A DNA stretch of 64,000 nt from assembly GCA_028551475.1 (NCBI GenBank), contig CM052361.1, forward strand, positions 18,541,274 to 18,605,273. Reading direction: 5' to 3'. The notes beneath the pieces were generated by a model. The model had not been told where the DNA came from, ran no database searches, and worked only from the letters and a program-made list of their open reading frames with translations. Source of the DNA: Casuarina equisetifolia. Lineage: Eukaryota; Streptophyta; Magnoliopsida; Fagales; Casuarinaceae. A program made the translations under genes and the position numbers. This document shows, one piece after another, positions 23,223 to 34,448 of the stretch; the stretch's first letter is position 1; every line of letters starts with the position of its first letter.

Positions 23223-24084
23223 TGTTCGGTTTGTATAGATTATAGAATTTTCTTGGTCATTATGTATATGAAGTGTCATTTTTATGGTAGTTGTGTAAAC
23301 AGAGTTCACTCACCTCAATTACAAATGTTCTGTATCGGATTTTGGTGATGAAGGAGTCAATCTGATGTTGGAGTATATGTTGCATGTTAGAGAAGTAATT
23401 CTGACTTTATTTATGACTTTGAGCTTTAAATTACACTTAAGCATAGGACCCCTAACACATTTAGTAATTATTTATTTTCAGTCAAAAAAAGTTTTATAAG
23501 AAGGGCTTTGATGGGGAGGATTCGCATATTGGCTTTGTAAGGTTTATTGGGTTTGGTAAGAGTTCAGTAGAAAATAGATGTTGGAAGACTTTTATTGAGT
23601 TTTTGCTTTCTCCCAAAACTTCTTTTTCTTTTAAATGAACTTAATATGAAGTAGTAGCCTTGAGATGAAGATTTAGTATTTGTGCTTGCTTATAGCTTTT
23701 GGAATGAATGGATATCGGGCAATGTTCTAGGCTACAAGAATTGAGTACTCGTTTACTCCCATCTATTATTGCCCTTAATTGGGTCTTGAAGGATGGACTT
23801 GGATGGAGTAGCAGGTGCATTTACATTGCTAGCCTAGCTTTTGCTTTTGATACCAATTAAAGGCATTGCTTCCATGTTTAGTTGAATTATGTTTGAACTC
23901 CTTTATTAGGTCCATATATTTAAGTATCTTCAATTGCAATTCATGTAGTTTCCAAAAACTAAATTTTGGCATTTAAGCAAAATAAGCAAAAGTCTTAAAG
24001 TGTAGTGACATCCATTGGCTTTTGTTAAACTACAAGGTGAAAGACATCAAGTTGTATTCCTTAGGTTTTGTTAAGTGGAGGCTA

Positions 24085-24595
24085 GGTGACCTTTCCAAAC
24101 GGTGCCAATATTGTCCACACCTAGATGTTACACATTTCTAAGTGTGAATGAAGTATGTTGGAATTCATCCCACACTAGAAGAAGTTGGAACTATCTTATA
24201 GCCTTATATCTTATGGTTCCCTTTCTTCAAGAAGTACCTTTTGGGAATGTTATGTTAAGTGGGGACCAAACAACCTCCCTAAAAGTTGTCTTAAAAGGAA
24301 TAGGGAACCACCCATAAATAAGGCCTAGGCTAGGTTTATCTCCATCTGAGGTGGGATATGCTTCTTAATACACCTTTCACATAATATAATTAACATCATT
24401 GGTGGAATTAATTGAGGAAGGTAAGGATAAATTCTCACATTTGGAAATGACCTTACAACTTTGATACCATATTAAGTAAAGGCTAAATAACCTCCTTAAA
24501 AGACACCTTAAGAGGAGTGTGAAACCATCCATTAATAAGGCCTAGGTGCATTCCCATCTAATGTGGGATATGCTTCTCAATAAGTTTTGTAATAT
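24085..24595. repeat. About 510-base insertion in the RUS pseudogene, with an internal direct repeat
   Basis: Intron 2 of the intact gene is 251 bases; here the matching interval is about 780. The extra part holds two diverged copies (about 24253-24371 and 24475-24580) of a unit with TAATAAGGCCTAGG-like sequence, then ATGTGGGATATGCTTCT. No coding potential was seen. It looks like a short non-autonomous transposable element or LTR fragment; class undecided. Confidence 0.6.
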
Positions 24596-25109
24596 AGAGC
24601 TTTAACAAGTCATATAATTATTGTCATCTCCTTTAAAGATAGTTAGGTTCTCAATGGTTACTATGTTTAGTCTAAGCATTGGCGTGGAGTTGTTAACTCC
24701 TACATTTCCTTAGGACTTCTTGTTTCTTACCTTTATTGAAATATTGCCAAACAAATTAGTCTTGCATTTAACAACATATATAAGAATTCAAACCTCAAGC
24801 TTTTTTTTGTGGATTGTCATATCTTCAAACTTGTTAAAACCAAATATTGCTATGACAAAGGAGAAAGATATTGCTATTGTTATTTTTTTTTCAATAATTT
24901 AAGTGAAACATTATATACCAATGACCAACCCTATGGAGGAAAAATTAAAGAATTAAAGGACTCTAATATGTACAAGCAATTGGTAGGCATCCAAACATGC
25001 CTTTGTAGATAGTTTGATAAGTTACTTCATGCAATACCCTTACATTCTCATCTACAAGTAACTTGTAGAGTATTATAATTTGTAAAATGCATAATCAATC
25101 TTAACCTTA

Positions 25110-25460
25110 TATATAGGAATAGAGAAAACAAGTTAATTGGATATTGTAATACTAATCAAATCTCTTAATGTATAGTAAAAGAGACTAGCAATCATAGAGT
25201 AATAGTATAGATTAATTACAATTGCGTCATATGAAAGCATATGGTTATTGCAACTATTGGAAGATAGCATACCAAATAATAATGGCATGCTAGTTGGTTA
25301 AGAAAGTTCTTGTAGGAGAACTTGGTTTTAAATTGTGAAAACAAATGATCAAGTCATAAATACATTCACTAAGGATGTAAATTCTCTAAGCTTTGATAAA
25401 CATAGAAGACTTAGGTTGGTGACAAAGGAATGCTTAAGACTTGTATAAGTTAAGGAAGAG
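25110..25460 (+). mobile_element. Ty1/copia RNase H relic, + strand
   Basis: The + strand shows copia RNase H pieces in shifted frames: Y-R-N-R-E-N-K-L-I-G-Y-C (about 25115-25150), then a degraded SSAEAEYRA block, I-W-L-L-Q-L-L-E-D (about 25238-25264), and near the end S-F-D-K-H-R-R-L-R-L-V (about 25390-25425). Only the end of pol remains. Confidence 0.7.
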
Positions 25461-26310
25461 AATTGAAGTAATCCAATGCCAAAGGCCTAGTGTCAACCCA
25501 TTGATATTGTTATGGTCCCTTGATAGGCCTAAGGCATTATAAACCTAGTTTGTAAGCAACCTATGTTTTTAGTTAATGCAATATAGGCTCTTGTTGGAAC
25601 TATATTTGTAGGCTTGTTGTGAGACTATAATTTTAACTTAGACCTAGCCTATGAAAACTATTGCATATGTTAACCAAGTGACCCATTACAATGGGATTTA
25701 TAGGATAGAAATTAGAATGAAGAAGAAGAGTTAGTGAGATGCAATTTCCCTCCATTGAACTAGTGAGGTCTTGTTCCTTTCAATAGAAATGATAAGTGAT
25801 TTCATTTTCTACAATTTATAGTGGATTTGTTATATTTGCATTCTTGTTTCTATATAGGTGTTTGGGGTTGCTATTTTTGCTATATGGTGGTGTGAGGATC
25901 ACAATAGGTGGCTAAAAAAGAAGGGAAATGATTTCATAGTTCACCTTTGTAACCTTTATGTGTAAGTAACCACCACTAAAGGAAGTATAACAAGCACATC
26001 CTATAATACCAATATCTCTTTATGTCATTAGGGATAATGATTTTAGCTGAAACTATAGAAAGAAGTTAAAGGTTAACAAAATAAAAAATAAGAGAAAGCT
26101 GAAATTGAGGAGGAGAGAAAGGCTTCTCATTTGTAAATTTTCTCACTCTAAAAATAGTATGTTAGAAGCTTGTACATATATAACATGTAAACCAAATCTC
26201 TTATACATGTAAGAAAAAGGAAATGTTACATCATAATAAGGTGTCCTTATATTAGTGTCCTCTTTATGCCAATGGGGATAATAGTTTCAACCAAAACTAT
26301 AAAAACAAGT
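25461..26310. other. Repeat-derived DNA: possible LTR and partial LTR copy
   Basis: The sequence after the copia RNase H relic could be its LTR, but no ends are clear. About 25940-26055 matches 38915-39030, so both belong to the old P450-unit flank. About 26060-26310 is a diverged tandem copy of the LTR starting at 26311. Confidence 0.5.
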
Positions 26311-26566
26311 TGAAAAGGTTAAAGAAACAAAAAACGTGAGAAAGCTGAAACTGAGGAAAAAAGGAAGGCTTTTCTCATTTGTAAATTTTCTCACTTTAAA
26401 AATAATATGTTAGAAACATGTTTATATATAATGTGTAAACCAAATCTCCTACATGTGTAAGAAAAAAGAAATGTTACATCATAGTAGGGTGCCCTTACAT
26501 TAGTGTCCTTAAGTGCTCTTGCCACCGTTATGAGTTTAATATGGATTGTGCAAAGTGGGGCTAACA
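26311..26566 (-). repeat. 3' LTR of the - strand copia element
   Basis: It starts TGAAAAGG and ends GCTAACA, and matches 30842-31115 over its length with moderate divergence. Both ends have the TG...CA form. Confidence 0.78.
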
Positions 26567-26735
26567 TCCCTTTGCAAGTTGATAGGTTAGGATGAACTTG
26601 TTAGCTTAGACCTTAGTAGACAAAAATGAGTTATAGATAAAGTGGTAATTAATCTCAATGTATTTAGTGCAAGTATGAAAAATTGGATTAGCAACAAGGT
26701 AGAATGCTGATAGATTATCTATTTGGTGAAATTTT

Positions 26736-27885
26736 ACATGCAAGTATACATATCGAACAAGTAACATAATGATGAGTAAAGATATCATCCCATAAAGATT
26801 GATGATTACTAAACTAATTAATTACTAATGGTGAATAGTTCTTAGAGTTTATCTAGCAAATTGAAAGGATAAAACATAGACTAATCAACTAAATTTAACC
26901 TAAACTTGATAAACAAACATGTTAGAACATCTAATTTCACCTAACTACTAGGTACAAATGTTGATTATTCATGCTTGTAAGATTGATTATATTCATGTGA
27001 TGTCAGAATTTTCTCATTAACTTACTGTATTTATACCCATGAATTTAATGAACAAAGTATATTAAGATATGTAAATATTCTAGTTTACACGAAAAGTCAC
27101 ATAAATCATATGGCATATGTCTATCCATATTAATCTATGGTTGCACAGTACAAAAAGCAACTGCATGTTATCTCCTGTCGATCTCTAACATGCAAATCAA
27201 GTGATCTAAATGGTAACTAGTCACTTAAACACATTGAATATAGTAGTATGAAACTTTACATAAATAAAATATCTTACAAAGCTAATAACCATGTCATTCA
27301 TACCCTTGTAATCAAATTACATCATAGCTCTAACAAGATAAACTAAAACATGATTTTTACAAATACAAGAACAATGCAGACAATCACACAAAACATCTCA
27401 AATTGAAAAATAACTAAGTTGTCACTAAATTGTCTTCAATTTAGAAAAAGTTTGGACAAATCTGCATATCATGAGGGAGGAAAAGAAGCTTGTTGAAAAT
27501 AGGGATGAAAATGAGCTAACTCATGCTTTCACGTGCCGTTGTCGTTCTTCACAGAAGATATTAGAAATTGCCAATGAAGGTGCCTAGAGTGCTAATCTAC
27601 CAAAAAATAACTTGAATCTACTACATAAATGTGTAGGTTTGATAGAGAAAACTTAGACGGTGTTCACTGTTCTTTGCTAGAAACAGCTAGAAACCACTAT
27701 GAAACAAGCATAGAAATGCTAGAAAATGCATAAAGCACTCAAATCTACTGTTTCCCCACTAGAATAATCTTGTAGGCCAAAAACATAACCATGTTGGGTT
27801 TGTTGCTAGAAAGGAACGTGAGGATTAGTTACCGAACAACCATAAGCCGTCCTCTAAGACTCAAAAACTAAAATGAATGGATGAG
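26736..27885. other. About 1.15 kb insertion inside the copia RNase H region
   Basis: The copia frame jumps from the SSTEAEYKAL-like block (left end about 27890) to DNLSAFYL (about 26735), where family members have only about 20 codons. I recognise no protein in the inserted DNA and could not define terminal repeats or a target-site duplication. Confidence 0.55.
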
Positions 27886-30826
27886 GAATGAGGACACAAA
27901 GGTCATGAAGGAGGTACTCACTCTATATAACTTCAACAGTAGTATTACCAAGGCATTTGTACTTTAAGTTGGTGCAAGAATGAGCAATTGTATGTTGTTT
28001 ATAAGAACACCAAGAGATAAGATTATTATTGAGGAACACACAAAAACCACCAATCAAGTAGTGGTTATCACAATCATTTGTCCAACTAGCATTGGAGAAG
28101 GCATGAAAGTAGTAGAGGCACTATGGGTGAGATGAAGGCCAAAGCGAGGAGTATTTGTGAGGTAACATAGAATGTATTTGATCGACTGCTCATGAACAAT
28201 GGTAGGAGCATAAAAAAATTAACTAGTAGTATTAACTGAGTAGGCAATGTTAGGGTAAGTAAGGTGATGTGCTAAAAGGCATTAATAATATTTTTGTAGA
28301 GATCAAGTTAGGGAATGGTAGTCGATGCAAAGGTGTTCTAGTAGGTTAAGATACAATAAGTAATGATACCATCCTTAAGATAAGTAACCATAAGGTGGCA
28401 AGGAGTAGGAGGATTTAGAGGTGAAGGGGGAAGGAAAGGTTATGAGGTGAAGGGAAAGGCTAGGGAAGAAGGCTTTGGTGTATAGGAAGAGGTAGAGCAA
28501 TAGTAAAAGGATAACAAGGAAGGGGAGGTGGAGGAAAAGGAAGGGAAATAAATGCAAGATAAGGTGTAGACGGAGAATTAAAGGTAGATTTAGTAAAGGG
28601 GAAAATGAACTCATTAAACAAAGCATTAGTAGCCACTTAAAAGCATTGGGTCTCAAGGCAATAGTAGTTTTAGCCATGACATCTAGGTGGATAACCCATA
28701 AAAATACAAGAGTGAGATCAAGGAGCTAACTTATACTAAGCATAGAGCCAAAGATAAGAAAAAGCAGCATAGTTGAATACTTGTAAGTAGGAAGTATCCA
28801 AACTAAATGAAAGATGACCTATCATAGAGAGATGTGATCAATAACAAGGGTGGGGAAGCAATTGATCAAGAAAATAGTTATCTCAAAAGAAAATTCCTAT
28901 AATTATAATGGAATAATAACATGAGTAAACAAGGCTAGACTAGTCTCCATAATATACTGATAGTTTTGCTTGGCCATCCCATTTTGAAATGAGGAATATA
29001 GGAAAAAAAAACCCATTGATGAGTATTATAAGTTATAAAAAAAACACAAATGTCTTAAGGATAAAAACTCAGGAGCTCCATCACACTAAATAGTGCATAA
29101 AGGGTGTTGGAATTAAGTTTTTAGGAATGAATGAAAAGCTTTAAAGATAGAAAGAAACTAATCATGATTGATAAATGGATAAAGCCAAGTAAAGGGATAG
29201 TCTTTATTGGAATATATTTTGACAAAATGATTTTTGATAAACTTAATTCTCCCCCCTCCCCCCTTCCCTCCCTTAGGTTGTTGTGGGATCCAATAGTCTT
29301 CATTAAAACAAACATAATATTTATAACCTTAAATGAAGCTACATGGGGGCCTCGTACATTAAAATGAACCAAGTAAAGAGGGTCGGAAGCCCTAGACTAG
29401 GTAAAGGATGGGAATGGTGATGATAATGGATTTTACTAAGAGTGCATATCATAAAAAAGGAAAACACATGAGTAAAAGTAATGTTCATAGAAAACAAAAG
29501 ATGAACAATAACATCAGAAGAAGCATGTCCCAAACAATGATGCTAAAAAGTGAGGAAGTTGGAAGTCAAAGTAGAAAGCACTATAGGGGAGGATGGTATG
29601 CCAATTGGCAAGATACAATATAAGCTACAATTAAGGATGCTAAGGAGGAGTATCTAACCAATATGCAAAGATTGAGCAAAAAAGTAGGTGCTATAAGAGG
29701 TAAAACACAATGATTATCAAAGGCAAATCGAGAAACATAGTGTAAATCCTTAATGATGTCACGAACAACCAAAACATTAGTTAAATGAATATAGGGAGGA
29801 ATGAGGAGAGTGAATAGTACCAACATGTATGAAGGGTAGAGAGACCCCGTCACATATAGATAGTTGTTTGGTGCTAGTGTAGGGTGTATCAATGGTGAGG
29901 GTAACAACATTGTCCATTACATGGTTAGTGGTGCTTAAGTGACAGGGCAACAAGGGTAAATGGAGGTGAAGTAAGGGGAGGAAGGGTTAAAGGGGGTGGA
30001 AGGGACCTATAGTAGGCCTATGGGCACTAGGCTATGTCAAGTAAGGATAATGGGCCAAAATAATAGGTTGGACAAGGTGGGCCTTTGAAGTGTAGTGGGC
30101 TTGTGGAGTGGGGGGGCTTTGGGAAACTAGGGTAAGAGTAAGAAGTACGGCAGTGAACTATAGGTTATATCGTTCACAATAGGTAGTAGCAAAGTGATGA
30201 TGACAACTACAGATCTAGTAAAAGGCATGTGCCACCATCCACAGTCATTAGCAACTATTGCTGAAAATGATTTCCCACTAGAGGTGGTTAAAAGCCACCC
30301 TATCACTATCCATTTGTGAATGCACCACTACATATGAGCCAGGTTAGGAACCCAAGTCAAAGCACTGGATGGTTGATATGTGAAGGTACTAAATGAGTGT
30401 TGGGTGGATGGGTCCGATGGGTCTGGGGCAAGCAAACAAGTTAGGGGCTCAAGTTCATATCCTATTAACAATAGGTAATGGTTAGGTGACATCCAAAAAA
30501 GGCTTGATCATGGTCTGCCAAATGATGTAATTGCTGCCACTTAATTGTTCATGTAGCATTGGTGACCAAAAGAGAACATAAGAAATAGAAAAAGGTTATT
30601 GGAAAAGAGGAAGAAGATGGGTTAAGGACATGAGTATCGGGACCTGTATTGGAAAAAGTGGAGATTGATGTGGGTTAGGTTTCAATAGCAAGTTAGGCTT
30701 GAAGAAGGAATGAAAAAGAGATGTAGCCTAAAAAAAGAAGGAAGGATGAAGAAAGCATAAAGTGGGAAAAATAAATAAATAAATAAGAACAAGATAGAAG
30801 AAAGATAAATGGCTTTTGCTAGAAGA

Positions 30827-30838
30827 AGCTCAATACCA
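30827..30838 (-). other. Primer-binding site of the copia element
   Basis: On the - strand, TGGTATTGAGCT follows the 5' LTR by three bases. It resembles TGGTATCAGAGC, the initiator-Met tRNA complement used by most plant copia elements. This sets the element's orientation. Confidence 0.75.
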
Positions 30839-30841
30839 AGT

Positions 30842-31115
30842 TGAAAAGGATAAAGAAACAAAAAATGTGAGAATGCTAAAATTAAGGAAGAGAGGAAGGC
30901 TTCTCTCATTCATAAATTCTCTCACTCTAAAAACAATATGTTACAAGCATGTACATACGTAAGGTGTAAACCAAATATCCTATGTATGTAACAAATCTCC
31001 CATATGTGTAAGAAAAAGAAAAAATGTTACATCATAGTAGGGTGCCCCTAAACTGGCGTCCTCCAGTGCTTCTACTAGCAGGCTGCTGACGTGGATTGTG
31101 CAGAGTAGGCTAACA
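30842..31115 (-). repeat. 5' LTR of the - strand copia element
   Basis: It starts TGAAAAGG and ends GCTAACA on the + strand, and matches 26311-26566. It is longer by about 18 bases, mainly from an extra piece near 30975-31000. Confidence 0.78.
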
Positions 31116-32482
31116 AGCTTTAGCCTAGAATTAAAGAAATGGACATTTATTTGACGTACAAAAAAGAAAAAAAAAATCCAAATAGGCTTCCATTCCAAAA
31201 TTTAAGCTAGGCTATCCAACCTAGAGCTCTAATTTAGCCATTCAATCCAAAGTTCAAGACAAATCTCTCTCATCCTAGAATATTTTGAAGTTATTTTGAA
31301 TTTTATAAAACATTAGTTTAAGAATGTAAATGTTGTGTTGAAGAAAGTGGAACTCATGCTAGAAATCTTAGAAATTGGAGCGTGTCGGAGAACATAGTAA
31401 TTTTGATATAGAAATTACACTAAAAACTATAGAAATACATGTATGTGTCTCTAATGACACATTTAACAAGGACACGAAGATATTTTCAAACGCTGGAAAC
31501 TTGCCAAAATTTTTTTTTTTTTTAAATCTCCCTCCATTTCCATTTAATGAGCATAAATTCTGCATTTATTGGCATTTCATTTTGTATGATATAAAAGATA
31601 CAATCACATAAATATAGTCAAAGTTTATATACGACTTACAAACTCTGGGCGTGCTAGAGAGGTTGCAGTCTTTCAAAAATAAGAAAAGATTGACACTGAA
31701 GGCAAAGCACCAAACCCTTTAAGAAGGCTTGATACTTTCAAACAGAATTCCCAAACATAAAATGCCCATTTGTGTTTCCCTGAATTCGTTCAGTAATGCG
31801 TCTGTTGATGTGACTTAGAACCCTTTTCTTTTCTGGCCACAAGTATGATGATGTTGGAGCATGGATTTGTCATACTGAGTTTTGAATAGGTGTTTGTATC
31901 TAGCCAATTAAAAGTAGTTGTTCAGGTCCCCTTGATTTTCTTGATAACTTGGAATAACTTAAGGAAGGCAGGCTTGCTATCCATTTTGCTATCGGTCTCA
32001 TTTTAGTGCAATTGTCTACTAGGTCAGTTTCAGAAGTCGCTTTCTTTTCCATAATTTTGGTTGTTCTTTTATCTACTTCTTGGGCAATTAGTCATTTTAC
32101 CTACGTTAGAATTTCTTTTTTCTCAATGTCGTTACAAATCAATTGTGTATTTGATATGGATTCCCCCATCATACCGATGGTGACAAGTTTTGAATCTAAG
32201 CTAATTTACAGATAAGGGTTAAATTAGGCAGGTGCCGCCACAGAAATTTTTCATACTAACTTAAAAAAATTTTAGTGTAAATGTTGTAGATGACTTAAAA
32301 AATTTAATATAAACGTTGTACTGCAATGAATATTGAGAGGACCAATGGCACCTGCAGTTGTTATAACAATGATCACGCGTATCTACCAAAGAAAAGGACA
32401 ACCATTGGAAGAACCATATGTCAGCCAAGGACGACTACTAAAATCATCAAATCCTGTTCTGCTGCCACTTCAATTTTCTCTA
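31116..32482. other. Upstream flank of P450 copy D
   Basis: No other gene. From 31190 it matches the blocks before gene C (16320 on) and copy E (39240 on), including the locus near 31311-31350 that corresponds to the empty insertion site of the synaptotagmin retrocopy. The conserved upstream ATG is at 32326 but is out of frame with the P450 start here. Confidence 0.65.
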
Positions 32483-34434
32483 ATGGATCCTTTCCTCAAG
32501 TTTCTTTTAACTCTAAGTTGCATTATGCTCACCCTATTAGTTTGGATATCTTTTTCTCACCTAAAGAGACGATGTACGAATGAGAAAAAGAGATGCAATG
32601 CACCTCAAACAGGTGGTGGTTGGCATATGATCGACCATATGCACCTCCTAGGTGGCCGCCAACTCACCCACAAAACACTAGGTGCCATGGCTGACAAGTA
32701 TGGGCCAATATTTTCCATAAGTTTGGTTTTAAATAGTGTTTTGGTCTTGAATAGTTGGGAAGTAACCAGGGAGTCTTTCACTACCCATGATAAGGTTTTC
32801 TCCACCAAACCAAGTATCACTGCCTCAATGTTGTTAGGCTATGATTGTGCCATGTTTGGCTTTGCTCCTTATGGTCCATACTGGCATGAGATGCGCAAGA
32901 CAACTACAATTGAGCTTTTGTCGAACCATCGCATTGACATGCTTAAGCGTATATGTGCTTCAGAGGTGGATACTATGATCAATGAATTGCACAAATTATG
33001 GGTTCACGAAGGTGGTGCAGAAAGTGGAGTTCTTATGGATATGAAGCAACGATTTGGAGACTTCATGCATAACATTACGTTAAGAATGGTTGGAGGGAAG
33101 CAATACTTTGGAGCTTCAATAGAGGTCGATGAAGATGAAGCATGTTACTGTAAAGAGGTGATAGGGGAATCTGTTTACATGTTTGGGGTGTTTGTGTTGT
33201 TAGATGCAATGCCTTTTTTTGGGTGGTTGGATATGAATGAATATGAGAAAAGGATGAAGAAAATTGCAAAAGAGTTGGACTCTATAATTGGAGGGTGTTT
33301 GGAGGAGAATAAGCAGAAGAGACTCATGCAGGGAAAGAGAAAAGAAGAGTAGGACTTCATGGATGTGATGCTGAACACCTTGTAAAATGCCGACATCCCA
33401 GATTTTGATCTTGACACCATCATCAAGGCTATTTGCCTTGTAAGTTCTCATTCTAACTTTCAAATTCTTTCACTGCATCTTCTAGATAAAATTTTCTTGT
33501 TTGATATTGTAATTACTCAACTGAAACAAATAATCAATGGGAACAAAAGCAAAGGTAGGCATGACTAAAAGAGTAAACTAACGACGAAAGATATCAGATG
33601 TTCGAAGTGAGCACAGGGAAAAATATTAGAGCAATAACAATTGGTTTTCTCAGAAAATCCATCACTAGCTAGATAACAACATGCATAGAAATTACTAACT
33701 ACTTGAAAATGGATGTTCATGCTTTTGAAATGACTAAAACCAACTCAAGGAGGAGAAAGCTTGTGTGTATTGATAAGCTCTGGTTTTTGTAAAACCTATT
33801 TTTAGCCAAAAGTGACCCCACCCTAGTCACTCTCACGTGGGCCTTGTCTTTATTGTTGAATAATAGGGATGTGCTAAGGAAGGCTTACGATAAGCTGGAC
33901 ACTAATGTTGGCAAGGATAGAAACGTAGATGAATCCAACATAAAAAATCTGGTCTATCTCCAAGCCATTCTCAAGGAAATGCTGCGTCTATACCCGCCTC
34001 TTCCAATCATTGGTCATCATGCTGCAATGGAGGATTGCACCCTTTCCGCTGGCTATCACATTCCAACCAATACAAAACTAATTGTGAATGCTTGGAAGAA
34101 TCACTACGACGACCGCGTGTGGCCTAACCCCCACGATTTTCGGCCAGAGAGGTTTTTAACTAGCCACAAGGATGTAAAGTTGAGGGGTCAGAGTTTTAAG
34201 TTCATTCCATTTGGCTCAGGAAGACGATCCTGCCTTAGTGGCTTGCTGGCTCTTCACGTGATGCATTTGGCTCTTGCTAGATTCTTGCAAAGTTTCAAAA
34301 TTTCTAAACAATCAAATGAAGACATTGATATGACTGAAAGCCTTGGCTTGACAAATCTGAAGGCAACTCCACTAAAAGTTTTCATAGCTCCTCGTCTTAG
34401 ATCTGAACTCTACCACTATAAAAAGCTTTCTTGA
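32483..34434 (+). pseudogene. CYP82-type cytochrome P450 pseudogene (copy D)
   Basis: Exon 1 (32483-33439) and exon 2 (33793-34434) keep their length and frame but carry point lesions. TAG at 33350-33352 replaces a Gln codon (CAG in copy E) and TAA at 33383-33385 replaces another (CAA). The acceptor AG is AA at 33791-33792. The oxygen-binding motif is A-K-S-D-P-T in place of A-G-S-D-T-T. The haem loop reads G-R-R-S-C-L-S, having lost its P-G. Compared with copy E, many CG sites have become TG or CA. There are no indels in coding sequence, so decay was by substitution. Confidence 0.93.
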
Positions 34435-34448
34435 GTTGATATTTGTGT

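Larger units (their letters stand above)
22919..24895 (+). pseudogene. Partial duplicate of the RUS4-like gene (exon 1 end to intron 3)
   Basis: It matches 43809-45175 of the intact gene: the last about 200 bases of exon 1 (from TTTGCAATTGGTTCGTGTGG, 22920), intron 1, exon 2 (near 23722-23863), part of intron 2, exon 3 (about 24643-24789) and the start of intron 3. The frame is broken many times: a shift replaces F-D-D-G-F in exon 1, there is a TGA in exon 2, and a TAG in exon 3. The RUS ATG and first 265 coding bases are missing. It lies downstream of P450 gene C just as RUS4 lies downstream of copy E, so both were copied in one block. Confidence 0.87.
26311..31115 (-). mobile_element. Ty1/copia retrotransposon with both LTRs, degenerate and rearranged
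   Basis: Read on the - strand from right to left: 5' LTR (31115-30842), primer-binding site, a gag region without clear motifs, protease/pre-integrase remains (IHLTNVLVVRDIIKDL near 29820-29770; L-G-H-A-S-S-D-V near 29530), integrase (VHFNVRGPHVASF near 29370; YLQVFNYAAFSYLWLYA, then KLAP and SCIFMGYPPR near 28810-28680; LFNEFIFPFT near 28620), the RT end (LPNIAYSVNTTSNF), RNase H (CVFLNNNLISW near 28050; DNLSAFYLVANPIFH near 26735-26690) and 3' LTR. Almost every motif has stops or shifts. The RT core with YVDD is missing between about 28375 and 28340, and RNase H is split by about 1.15 kb of foreign DNA. An old, dead element. Confidence 0.85.

Noticed and set aside
28375-28677. - strand frame rich in Leu and Pro, at first sight a membrane protein
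   Set aside because: It continues the copia integrase and the linker before RT; the preceding sequence has the integrase end motifs.
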